DNA of 64,000 nucleotides from Microbispora hainanensis (GTDB lineage Bacteria; Actinomycetota; Actinomycetes; Streptosporangiales; Streptosporangiaceae): contig NZ_VIRM01000048.1 in assembly GCF_006874475.1 (NCBI RefSeq), positions 1 through 64,000 on the forward strand. The letters are read 5' to 3'. Shown here one piece after another: positions 53,314 through 61,975 of this stretch (positions within the stretch are counted from its first letter, which is position 1; each line of letters starts with the position of its first letter). A program made the translations under genes and the position numbers. The notes beneath the pieces were generated by a model. That model saw only the letters and a program-made list of their open reading frames with translations. It ran no database searches and was not told the DNA's origin.

Positions 53314-54939
53314 TTGACCGACACGACAGACACCGACTTCGACGCGATCGTCGTCGGCACCGGCTTCGCCGGAATCTACATGCTCCACACGCTCCGCAAC
53401 GAGCTCGGCTTACGGGTGCGGGCCTTCGACCGGGCCGGCGGCGTGGGCGGCACCTGGTACTGGAATCGCTACCCCGGCGCCATGTCGGACGTCGAGGGCT
53501 TCGTCTATCGCTACTCCTTCGACAAGCAGATGCTCCAGGAGTGGGACTGGACCACCAAGTACACCCCGCAGCGGGAGCTCCTCGCCTATCTCGAGGCGGT
53601 CGTCGCCAAGCACGACCTGGGCAGGGACATCCAGCTGAACACCGGCATCGAGAGCGCGGTGTTCGACGAGTCGCGGGGTGTCTGGACCGTCGGCACCGAC
53701 ACCGGTGAGAGCTTCACCGCGCGGTACGTCGTCACCGCGCTCGGGCCGCTGTCGACGGCGAACATCCCCGACATCAAGGGCCGTGACCGTTTCCAGGGCA
53801 GGATCGTCCACACCGGCTCCTGGCCCGACGACCTGACGATCGAGGGCAAGCGCGTCGGCGTCGTCGGCACGGGATCCACCGGCACCCAGTTCGCCTGCGC
53901 CGCCGCCAAGGTGGCCGAGCACCTGACGGTGTTCCAGCGCTCGGCGCAGTATTGCGTCCCGTCCGGCCACGGCCCCGTCACCGAGGGGTACGTCGCGGAG
54001 GTGCGCGCGTCGTACGACCGCATCTGGGAGCAGGTGCGCGGCTCCCGCGTCGCCTGTGGCTTCGAGGAGAGCGACGTCCCCGCCATGAGCGTTTCCGAGG
54101 AGGAGCGCCGGCGGGTGTTCCAGGAGTACTGGGACAAGGGGAACGGCTTCCGCTTCATGTTCGGCACGTTCTCCGACATCGCGACCGATCCCGAGGCCAA
54201 CGAGGCCGCGGCGGAGTTCATCCGGTCGAAGATCCGCGAGATCGTGAAGGATCCGGAGACGGCGCGCAAGCTGACGCCGAGCGACTTCTACGCCAAGCGC
54301 CCCATCTGCAACCCCGATTACTACGAGATCTTCAACCGCGACAACGTCTCCCTGGTCAGCATCAAGGAGACGCCGATCAAGGAGATCACTCCCACGGGAG
54401 TGCTCACCGAGGACGGAGTGGAGCACGAGCTCGACGTCCTGGTCTTCGCCACGGGCTTCGACGCCGTGGACGGCAGCTACAAGCGGATGGACATCCGCGG
54501 ACGGGGCGGCGTGACGATCCGGGACCACTGGGAGGACGGGCCCACCAGCTATCTCGGCGTCGCCACCCACGGCTTCCCCAACCTGTTCATGGTCCTCGGC
54601 CCCAACAGTGCCTTCAGCAACCTCCCGCCCGGCATCGAGACGCAGGTCGAGTGGATCGGCGACCTGATCCGCACGGCTGAGGAGAACGGCACCACCGTGA
54701 TCGAGGCCACCAGGAACGCCGAGGACGAGTGGACCGAGACCTGCGGGAAGCTCGCGGACTACACGCTCTTCCCCAAGGTCAAGTCGTGGATCTTCGGCGC
54801 GAACATCCCCGGCAAGAAGAACAGGGTCATGTTCTACTTCGCGGGGCTCGCGTCCTACCGGCTCAAGCTCGGCGAAGTGGCCGAGGCGGGCTACGAGGGA
54901 TTCGACCTGCACGCCAGCCCCTCGCTGACGCCGGCCTGA
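53314..54939 (+). CDS. Baeyer-Villiger-type flavin monooxygenase, probable phenazine N-oxygenase
   Basis: The 541-residue class B flavoprotein has two Rossmann motifs (VGTGFAGIYMLHTL and VGVVGTGSTGTQFA) and the Baeyer-Villiger fingerprint F-x-G-x3-H-x3-W in FQGRIVHTGSWPDD. The WNRYPGAMSDVEGFVYRYSF segment is typical of cyclohexanone monooxygenase relatives. To my knowledge the phenazine N-oxygenases of Nocardiopsis (NaphzNO1) and Lysobacter (LaPhzNO1) belong to this family, so N-oxidation of a hydroxyphenazine is the best guess. TTG 53314 has AAGGAG 7 nt upstream. It is the last gene of the phzB-led unit; a hairpin covers its stop. Confidence 0.88.
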   Translation: MTDTTDTDFDAIVVGTGFAGIYMLHTLRNELGLRVRAFDRAGGVGGTWYWNRYPGAMSDVEGFVYRYSFDKQMLQEWDWTTKYTPQRELLAYLEAVVAKHDLGRDIQLNTGIESAVFDESRGVWTVGTDTGESFTARYVVTALGPLSTANIPDIKGRDRFQGRIVHTGSWPDDLTIEGKRVGVVGTGSTGTQFACAAAKVAEHLTVFQRSAQYCVPSGHGPVTEGYVAEVRASYDRIWEQVRGSRVACGFEESDVPAMSVSEEERRRVFQEYWDKGNGFRFMFGTFSDIATDPEANEAAAEFIRSKIREIVKDPETARKLTPSDFYAKRPICNPDYYEIFNRDNVSLVSIKETPIKEITPTGVLTEDGVEHELDVLVFATGFDAVDGSYKRMDIRGRGGVTIRDHWEDGPTSYLGVATHGFPNLFMVLGPNSAFSNLPPGIETQVEWIGDLIRTAEENGTTVIEATRNAEDEWTETCGKLADYTLFPKVKSWIFGANIPGKKNRVMFYFAGLASYRLKLGEVAEAGYEGFDLHASPSLTPA

Positions 54940-54967
54940 GGCCGGGCTGACCTCCGCCTCAGGCCGG
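54931..54967 (+). terminator. Hairpin terminator at the end of the phzB-to-monooxygenase unit
   Basis: Perfect 12-bp arms CCGGCCTGAGGC (54931-54942) and GCCTCAGGCCGG (54956-54967) enclose a 13-base loop. The left arm contains the TGA stop of the monooxygenase gene. Confidence 0.75.
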
Positions 54968-55078
54968 GGGAGGGCACACCCTCCGGGGTCCGTGACGGGC
55001 CCCGGTGGGTTCCGGGTGGGTCCGGCGCCGACGTCGGCGCGGCATCACGCGCCGGACCCACTCCCCGGGATCACGACG

Positions 55079-55162
55079 GACCTGTTCCCAGGGTCCTGTT
55101 CCCAGGTTCCGCTCGCGCGGTCGTCCTCGCGCGGTCGTGCTCGCGCGGTCCCGTTCCCGCGG
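55079..55162. repeat. 14-nt tandem array x6 inside the phenazine cluster
   Basis: Six contiguous 14-base units (55079-55092 to 55149-55162), for example GACCTGTTCCCAGG, TCGTCCTCGCGCGG and TCGTGCTCGCGCGG. The units drift along the array, but the 14-base register is kept. It lies in the 396-bp spacer 54940-55335, which holds no gene. Confidence 0.8.
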
Positions 55163-55298
55163 GGTGGCGAGCGGGAGCGTCAGGACGGCCGTGAAGCCGT
55201 CCGCGTGCCCGGTTGCGATAAGCGGTATTTCCTGCTCTGCGCGCGCGATATTCGGAGAGAAGCTCGTGTTCGGAATCCTGTTTAATCAACAATCGGGC

Positions 55299-55329
55299 TT
55301 GACTGAATTGGTTCTTTGTCGGATACGAT
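55299..55329 (+). promoter_or_regulatory. Promoter giving a leaderless mRNA for the ABM gene
   Basis: TTGACT (55299-55304) and TACGAT (55324-55329) are 19 bases apart; reading the -10 as ATACGA gives 18. Transcription would start about 6-7 bases behind the -10, at the A of the ATG at 55336. No ribosome site precedes that ATG. The surrounding sequence is AT-rich. Confidence 0.6.
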
Positions 55330-55335
55330 GAAGTC

Positions 55336-55662
55336 ATGAGTGAGACAGTGATTCGGGTCGGCGATCAGCACGCGACATTCATCAACGTCTTCGACGTCGA
55401 CCCCTCGCAGCAGCAGGAACTCATCGCCATTCTCGACGAGGGTGCCGAGAAGGTCATGCGGCACCGGCCCGGCTTCATCTCGGTGAACATTCTCGCCAGC
55501 CTCGACGGCAGCCGGGTCGTGAACCTCGCCCAGTGGCGCAGCCCGGACGACATCAAGGCCACCGCGGGCGACCCCGAGGCGCAGGTCTTCGCCAAGAGGG
55601 CGGCGGAGATCGCCAAGGCGGCCCCCCAGGCGTACAAGGTCGTCTCCGTTCATCACGCCTGA
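55336..55662 (+). CDS. ABM-fold monooxygenase-like protein, possible phenazine modification or self-resistance
   Basis: The 108-residue protein has the ABM barrel pattern: ATFINVFDVDPSQQQELIAI, KVMRHRPGFISVNILASLDG, RVVNLAQWRSPDDIKAT. In Lysobacter antibioticus a small ABM protein (LaPhzX, as I recall) lies in the myxin cluster and takes part in self-resistance; the position between the N-oxygenase and phzS-like genes here suggests a counterpart. It has its own promoter, apparently leaderless, and its own terminator, so it can be expressed separately from the biosynthetic unit. Confidence 0.8.
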   Translation: MSETVIRVGDQHATFINVFDVDPSQQQELIAILDEGAEKVMRHRPGFISVNILASLDGSRVVNLAQWRSPDDIKATAGDPEAQVFAKRAAEIAKAAPQAYKVVSVHHA

Positions 55663-55718
55663 CCAGGAACTTCCCGGTCGGAATCCAGAAGCCGGCCCGG
55701 GCCCCGGCACGGCACGCT

Positions 55719-55748
55719 CCGTCCCGCCTCTCGGCATCGGCGGGACGG
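55719..55748 (+). terminator. Hairpin terminator behind the ABM gene
   Basis: Ten-bp perfect arms CCGTCCCGCC (55719-55728) and GGCGGGACGG (55739-55748) with a 10-base loop lie 57 bases behind the stop. Confidence 0.7.
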
Positions 55749-55769
55749 GGCCCCGCCCGCACCCCGTAA

Positions 55770-57083
<1,314 letters not shown>

Positions 57084-57106
57084 GCGGACGGGACCGCGCG
57101 GGCTGT

Positions 57107-57134
57107 GGCCACCCTCGTCCGTCCCCGGGTGGCC
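57107..57134 (+). terminator. Hairpin terminator behind the phzS-like gene
   Basis: GGCCACCC (57107-57114) pairs with GGGTGGCC (57127-57134). A second small stem, CCCCC/GGGGG, overlaps at 57133-57146. Confidence 0.6.
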
Positions 57135-57250
57135 CCCTGCCGGGGGCGACCGGGAAACGTGACCGGCGGAATTGCGGAATCGCCGGCATCTTCCGGCGTC
57201 CTGGAAATGCGAATTCGCGGATGTCGATTTCGATATTGCGCACAGCGGCG

Positions 57251-57282
57251 CGGCATTCTGACAACGCATTCACAGAATGCCG
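57251..57282. promoter_or_regulatory. Inverted repeat with 12-bp spacer
   Basis: Perfect 10-bp arms CGGCATTCTG (57251-57260) and CAGAATGCCG (57273-57282) lie in the gene-free spacer 57084-57595. The arm length and spacer fit an operator for a dimeric regulator better than a terminator, but no promoter or gene start lies close by. Confidence 0.4.
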
Positions 57283-57440
57283 ATCAGGAGTCTCGATATA
57301 CGTCTTTACCCGCGCCGGTGCGGGCCCGGCGCGGCTTTCGGTGGCGGGCCTCGACGGCGCGGAACAGGCTCTCCGTTCGTGTCTCTGCTTCCCGTCCTTA
57401 AGACGAATCGCGCCGCGGAAAGGTGACATGCCGCGGGTCC

Positions 57441-57474
57441 GCGGTGGTGTCCGCCGAGGGACGGACACCACCGC
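57441..57474. terminator. Bidirectional hairpin between the phzS-like and AzoR genes
   Basis: Perfect 13-bp arms (57441-57453 and 57462-57474) with an 8-base loop lie between two convergent genes. Confidence 0.75.
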
Positions 57475-57504
57475 TCGTCCGAGGCCGCTACGGGCGGCCG
57501 CGGC

Positions 57505-57546
57505 GCCCTGTGCGCTGTGCCCTGTGCGCTGTGCGCTGTGCCCTGT
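57505..57546. repeat. Heptanucleotide array (GCSCTGT)6
   Basis: Six contiguous 7-mers, GCCCTGT or GCGCTGT, occupy 57505-57546, 49 bases before the AzoR stop. Two units make 14 bases, the period of several other arrays in the window. Confidence 0.9.
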
Positions 57547-57595
57547 GTCGGGCGGCGGGGTTGGCACGCTGCCCCGGTCCGTCGGTGCCGGGACC

Positions 57596-58309
57596 TCACC
57601 GCATGCGCGTCGCCGCCCCGCTGCCGACCGGCCGGCGGGCCAGCTCGGACACGGCGGTCCTCGCCGCGGCCAGCGAGTCCGCCGCCAGGGGCTTGAAGTG
57701 AGCGAGGGCGGGCACGTCCGAGGCCCGGGTCATCTCGGCATGCACGAAGTGCAGGTTCTCCGGCGCCACGCCCAGCTCGGTGAAGTAGGCCCTCAGGTAG
57801 GGCGTCTGGAAGTCGAAATCCTCCCGCGGCGTGCCCGGCGCGTAGCAGCCGCCGCGGGCGGTGACCACCACCACGTTCGTCTCCCGGAGCAGCCGGTTGC
57901 CCGTGCCGGGGTCGACGAACGCCCCGGGGAAGGTCACCCGGTCGATCCACGCCTTGAGGGACGCGGGCACGGAGAAGTTGTACATCGGGACGCCGGCCAG
58001 CACCGTCTCCGCGGCGCGCATCTCTTCGATAAGCGGGAGGGTCAGCGCCCACTCGCGCTCCTCGGCGGGGCCGGCGGTCATCTCCGCCACCTTCCGCAGC
58101 GGAACCGCCCCGTGCCTCTCCACCCGGATGCCGAGGGAGACGAAGGCCGGCGAGACCAGCGGGACCGGGTCGGCGGCGAGGTCGCGGTATCGGTACCCGG
58201 CGCTCCCGTGGAGACACCGCCACGTGTCCGCGTAGAACGCCGTCAACTCCCTGGTGACCGAGTCGCCGCCGCCGCTGGCGCTGGCGTCCATGTGCAGCAG
58301 GGACGTCAC
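57596..58309 (-). CDS. AzoR-type FMN-dependent NADH:quinone reductase/azoreductase
   Basis: The 237-residue flavodoxin-fold protein has HMDASASGGGDSVTREL at the start, the ETVLAGVPMYNFSVPASLKA segment and the loop VVVVTARGGCYAPGTP typical of AzoR. These enzymes reduce quinones and azo dyes by two electrons. Convergent to the phzS-like gene, it might reduce phenazines or their N-oxides and so protect the producer; this is inference from position. GTG 58309 follows AGGGGGTGGG. Confidence 0.82.
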   Translation of the reverse strand: MTSLLHMDASASGGGDSVTRELTAFYADTWRCLHGSAGYRYRDLAADPVPLVSPAFVSLGIRVERHGAVPLRKVAEMTAGPAEEREWALTLPLIEEMRAAETVLAGVPMYNFSVPASLKAWIDRVTFPGAFVDPGTGNRLLRETNVVVVTARGGCYAPGTPREDFDFQTPYLRAYFTELGVAPENLHFVHAEMTRASDVPALAHFKPLAADSLAAARTAVSELARRPVGSGAATRMR

Positions 58310-58488
58310 GTGCCCACCCCCTGTCGCTGCGAGTGCATCGCATGCTCCTCTCTGGATACTTTCCGTCACCATGTCTGACGCTCCGTGTTCATCAGAGGTG
58401 ACCGGTCCCCGACGCCCGGTCTTCTGCGGAGGACGTGGCGCCGCGCTGGTGGGTGGGGTCCTGGGCCGGTGAGTAGGGTCCTGAGTCC

Positions 58489-59739
58489 GTGACATCGCAT
58501 TCGGATCCGCGCGTACGTCCGTCGGGACCGGAATGGGTCGCGGTGCGGCGACGCCTGGACGGGCACCGGCACGAGCTGGCCGCTGCGGCGGATCGGCTCT
58601 ATCCCGCGACGGCCAGGGCCGGATCGACCCGCCTGCTCACCCGGGACGGCTGGACGGCGACCCCATGGACCCTGGCCACGCCGCTCGACCTGCGCGAGGT
58701 GCGGCTCGGCTGGGTGGACGACGCTCCCGCACCCGCCGTCACGGGACGCGAACCGGAGGCGGCGGCCCTGCTGCCGGAGGGCGCCGGCGCCTATCCGGAC
58801 GCGCTGGGGACGCTCGCCCGCCCCCGGCTCTTCGAGGACCGCACCTGCTACCGGCTGCTGGACGTCGCCTGGCCCGAGCTGACCTTCACCCGCGCACGCT
58901 ACTTCGACGGCGTGAGCGTCGGAGAGGCGGCCGCCCACGAGTTCGCGGCGTACAAGCTCGCCGGGCAGGAGTCCGGCGAGCGTGAGCCTGCTGGGCAGGA
59001 GTCTGGTGGGCAGGGGTTCGACAGGCAGGGGTTCGACAGGCAGGGCTTCGACGGGCAGGGGTTCGGCGGGCGGGGGCTCGGTGGGCATGAGCGTGCCGGG
59101 CATGGGGCCGGGCGGCGGCTGCCGTTCCGTACGCTCGTGGGCGACCCCACCGACCTGCGCAGGCGGCCCGCGCTCTGTGCGATCTCCACCCTCACGCTGC
59201 GCCGCGACCGCCGTACGGGGGAGACGTCGTTCGTGCTGCACTGGCGTGACCCGGCCAAGGTGGCGCACGGCGGCGGGCTCTTCCAGGTCATGCCGGTCGG
59301 GGTGTTCCAGCCCGCGCACGAGTCCGCGGGCGCGGAGAAGGCCGACCTCGACCTGTGGAAGTGCGTGGTCCGCGAGTACGCCGAGGAGTTCCTGGGGCGG
59401 GGAGAGGAGTACGGCGACGGCTTCGATTACGAGAGCTGGCCGTTCTACCGCCTGCTGACGGATGCCCGCGAGGACGGGCGGGTGCGTTGCCACGTGCTGG
59501 GCGTGGGGGTCGATCCGCTGACGTTCGCGACCGACTTCCTCACGGTGACCGTGCTGGAGGCGGAGACGTTCGACGCCGCCTTCGGCGAGGTCGCCGCCTC
59601 CAACAGTGAGGGCCGGATCGTCGGCCGTGTCCCGTTCGACGCGGAGACCGTGCGCCGGCACGTCCGCGACGAGCCGATGCAGGCGGCGGGCGCGGCCGTG
59701 CTCGACCTCGCCTGGCGGCACCGCGAGGCGCTGCTGTAG
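58489..59739 (+). CDS. Nudix-like regulator-type protein with internal repeats
   Basis: The 416-residue protein resembles the effector part of actinobacterial HTH regulators with a Nudix-like domain: LDLWKCVVREYAEEFLGRGE corresponds to the Nudix box position, followed by CHVLGVGVDPLTFATDFLTV. The HTH part is absent. Between residues about 160 and 205 it has a run of 5-residue repeats (GQGFD, RQGFD, RQGFD, GQGFG and variants), encoded by 15-nt tandem units at 58966-59112, that looks like an unstructured insert. GTG 58489 follows two near-identical 20-nt units. Confidence 0.65.
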   Translation: MTSHSDPRVRPSGPEWVAVRRRLDGHRHELAAAADRLYPATARAGSTRLLTRDGWTATPWTLATPLDLREVRLGWVDDAPAPAVTGREPEAAALLPEGAGAYPDALGTLARPRLFEDRTCYRLLDVAWPELTFTRARYFDGVSVGEAAAHEFAAYKLAGQESGEREPAGQESGGQGFDRQGFDRQGFDGQGFGGRGLGGHERAGHGAGRRLPFRTLVGDPTDLRRRPALCAISTLTLRRDRRTGETSFVLHWRDPAKVAHGGGLFQVMPVGVFQPAHESAGAEKADLDLWKCVVREYAEEFLGRGEEYGDGFDYESWPFYRLLTDAREDGRVRCHVLGVGVDPLTFATDFLTVTVLEAETFDAAFGEVAASNSEGRIVGRVPFDAETVRRHVRDEPMQAAGAAVLDLAWRHREALL

Positions 59740-59747
59740 ACACGCGA

Positions 59748-59788
59748 ACGCCGTCCCCGCCGGCCGGTCGGGCCGAGGGGGACGGCGT
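59748..59788. terminator. Bidirectional terminator between convergent genes
   Basis: Perfect 11-bp arms ACGCCGTCCCC (59748-59758) and GGGGACGGCGT (59778-59788) enclose a smaller CGGCC/GGCCG stem. It lies 8 bases behind the Nudix-like gene stop and before the peptidase stop. Confidence 0.78.
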
Positions 59789-59803
59789 GTCGGGAAAGGA
59801 CGG

Positions 59804-61759
59804 TCAGCTCGCGGAGGCGAGCGCGCCGGTGCCGCCCACGATCGGCAGCGTCACCGTGCTCTTCGTCGTGTCGAGGTGCAGTCGGGCGCCGGGAGCGGGC
59901 CGGATCGTGTACTCGTAGTCGCTCGACAGCAGCACGACCCCGATGCGGTGCCCCGCGGGGAAGACGTAGTCGTGCGGCTGCAGGTCGAAGTCGAGGCCGT
60001 AGGGCGAGCCCGGCTTGACCGGCTCGGTCCGCGAGATCGACTTGCGGTTCTGCGGGTCGATCCAGCCCCGGGTGATGATCTTCGCCTTGCCGTTCTCGTC
60101 GTAGTCCACGACCAGCGCCGTGACGTTCGCCGCCGGCTGGTCGAAGGACATCCGCAGCGAGACCCGCGGGGTGCCGCTGAGCCTGGCCGGCGCCGTCAGC
60201 GCCGCCGACTTGTACGCCAGGCGGTTGGGCGAGGTGGCCGCGTCGGCGAGGGTCTGCGCCGGCTTCGTGGCGTCGTCGACGATCGTTTCGGTGACCGGCT
60301 TGCCCTTCCGGGTCTTGTCCGGGGTGAGCAGGCCGGCCGCGCCGCCGTCGCCGGGGGCCAGGTTGAGCTCGGTGTCCGCGGCGGCGGGGTCGGGCCACTC
60401 GGCGTACTGCACCAGGGTCCTGTCCTCGCGCTGCACCAGGGCGCGGGGGTCGTTCTCCACGCCGTTCTGCTGATCCCAGAGGTAGCGGGTGAACCAGCGG
60501 TTGAGCACGTCGACGCTGGGGGAGCCGCCGTGCCCGCCCTGGTGCAGGTAGATCTTGTGCGGCACCCCGCGCGCCTTGAGCGCCTCATACCACTGCGCGG
60601 CCTGCTTGGTCTTGACGTTCCAGTCGTTGAGGCCGTGGGCGACCAGCACCGCGGCGTGGACCTTGTCCACGTCGTTCATGTAGTTGCGCTCGTCCCAGAA
60701 GGCGCTGTAGTCGCCGGTCTCGCGGTCCTGCGCCTTCGCGAGCTGCTCGATGACGCTCCGGCAGACCTGCTGGTCCGCGCGCGTGTAGACGTACTCCGCG
60801 AGCACGTCGGCGTCCTCGCCCTGGTAGCCGCCGGCGGCCACGACGGCACCGTTCGCCCGGTAGTAGTCGTACCAGCTGGAGATCGCCGAGATCGGCACGA
60901 TGGCCTCCAGCCCCTTGACGCCGGTGCTCGCGACCGCGTTGGGCAGGGTGCCGTTGTACGAGGTGCCGATCATGCCGACCTTGCCGGTCGTCCACGTCGC
61001 CTTGACCTCCTGACCGGAGGCGTCGTACGCCTTCGCGCGACCGTTCAGCCAGTCGACGACGGACTTGGCGCCGATGGTCTCGTTGCGCCCGCCGGTCGTC
61101 GGGCAGCCGTCGGACTGGCCGCTGCCCAGCGACTCGGCGTGGACCACCGCGAAACCGCGCGGCAGCCAGTTGGACTCGTGGCTGGTGCTGATGACCGGCT
61201 GCGGGCCGCTCGCCGCGAGGGACGCGTCCGCGCCGCCGGCACCGGAGTCGTCGGCCGCCGCCGCGGCCAGGCGCTCGTCGGTGGCCGGGTCGAGCCGCTT
61301 GCCGCCGCGGTTCTGCCAGCCCTTGCCCGGGCGGACCGCCTGGTTGAGCTCGTGGTCGACGTCGTGGTTGGTGATGTCGTTGCCGCCGGCGTAGTAGGGG
61401 CTGACCTCGTACACGACGGGCGACTTCAGACCGGCCGTCTCGGTCTCCCGCAGGCGGGTGACCTCGGCGTGCACCCGGTCGTTGCGCCCGTCGCCGTCGC
61501 TGTCGACCGGGGTCTCGACCCACACCTCCTCGCGGATCCAGTCGTTCCTGTTGGACGAGAACACCGGCTGGGCCATGCCGTCCTGGAACACCGGGCCGAC
61601 GGGGGCGGCCGCGCCCGCGGGGGCCGTGTTCACGGCGAGCCCCGTGACGGTGGTGGCGACGGCCAGGCCCAGCGCCGCGGCGGTGCGGCGTGCGGCACCC
61701 GTACGGCGTGACGCGGCCGGCGGGAGGGGACCAGGCGTCACCCGGGGCGATGAGGACAT
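59804..61759 (-). CDS. Secreted Xaa-Pro dipeptidyl-peptidase (S15 family)
   Basis: The 651-residue protein has a signal peptide (basic RRTGAARR, core ALGLAVATTVTGLAV, cut after AGAAA). The alpha/beta hydrolase domain has the nucleophile in VGMIGTSYNGTLPNAVAS, the Asp in VAHGLNDWNVKTKQA and the His in YLHQGGHGGSP; a C-terminal jelly-roll follows (SFDQPAANVTALVVDYDENG). It releases Xaa-Pro dipeptides outside the cell. ATG 61759 has GGAAGG 8 nt upstream. An 18-bp dyad lies about 125 bases upstream. Confidence 0.92.
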   Translation of the reverse strand: MSSSPRVTPGPLPPAASRRTGAARRTAAALGLAVATTVTGLAVNTAPAGAAAPVGPVFQDGMAQPVFSSNRNDWIREEVWVETPVDSDGDGRNDRVHAEVTRLRETETAGLKSPVVYEVSPYYAGGNDITNHDVDHELNQAVRPGKGWQNRGGKRLDPATDERLAAAAADDSGAGGADASLAASGPQPVISTSHESNWLPRGFAVVHAESLGSGQSDGCPTTGGRNETIGAKSVVDWLNGRAKAYDASGQEVKATWTTGKVGMIGTSYNGTLPNAVASTGVKGLEAIVPISAISSWYDYYRANGAVVAAGGYQGEDADVLAEYVYTRADQQVCRSVIEQLAKAQDRETGDYSAFWDERNYMNDVDKVHAAVLVAHGLNDWNVKTKQAAQWYEALKARGVPHKIYLHQGGHGGSPSVDVLNRWFTRYLWDQQNGVENDPRALVQREDRTLVQYAEWPDPAAADTELNLAPGDGGAAGLLTPDKTRKGKPVTETIVDDATKPAQTLADAATSPNRLAYKSAALTAPARLSGTPRVSLRMSFDQPAANVTALVVDYDENGKAKIITRGWIDPQNRKSISRTEPVKPGSPYGLDFDLQPHDYVFPAGHRIGVVLLSSDYEYTIRPAPGARLHLDTTKSTVTLPIVGGTGALASAS

Positions 61760-61881
61760 CGGCAAACCTTCCACGAACGATCAGGGGGACTCGGGCCGGG
61801 GGATTTGGCCCGCAGTGGGCGATGCTAGGGACGCAAACGTGGAATGTCTTCGGACGACCGCTCTGTCTTGATCGCGACTAT

Positions 61882-61899
61882 TTTCGACACATGTCGAAA
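61882..61899. promoter_or_regulatory. 18-bp dyad upstream of the secreted peptidase
   Basis: TTTCGACA and TGTCGAAA form perfect 8-bp arms separated by CA. It lies in the 216-bp spacer between two secreted-peptidase genes. The AT-rich ends and size suit an operator for a dimeric repressor. Confidence 0.5.
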
Positions 61900-61975
61900 T
61901 CGATCCCCGGCGCCACGGCGATGGCCCAGGCCTGACGCGGCCCAGGCCTGGTGCGGGCGGGGCCGCCGAGGGGCG

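Noticed and set aside
57084-58309. A PhzM-type methyltransferase that would allow myxin or pyocyanin
   Set aside because: No SAM-binding motif is encoded in the cluster or its flanks within the window.
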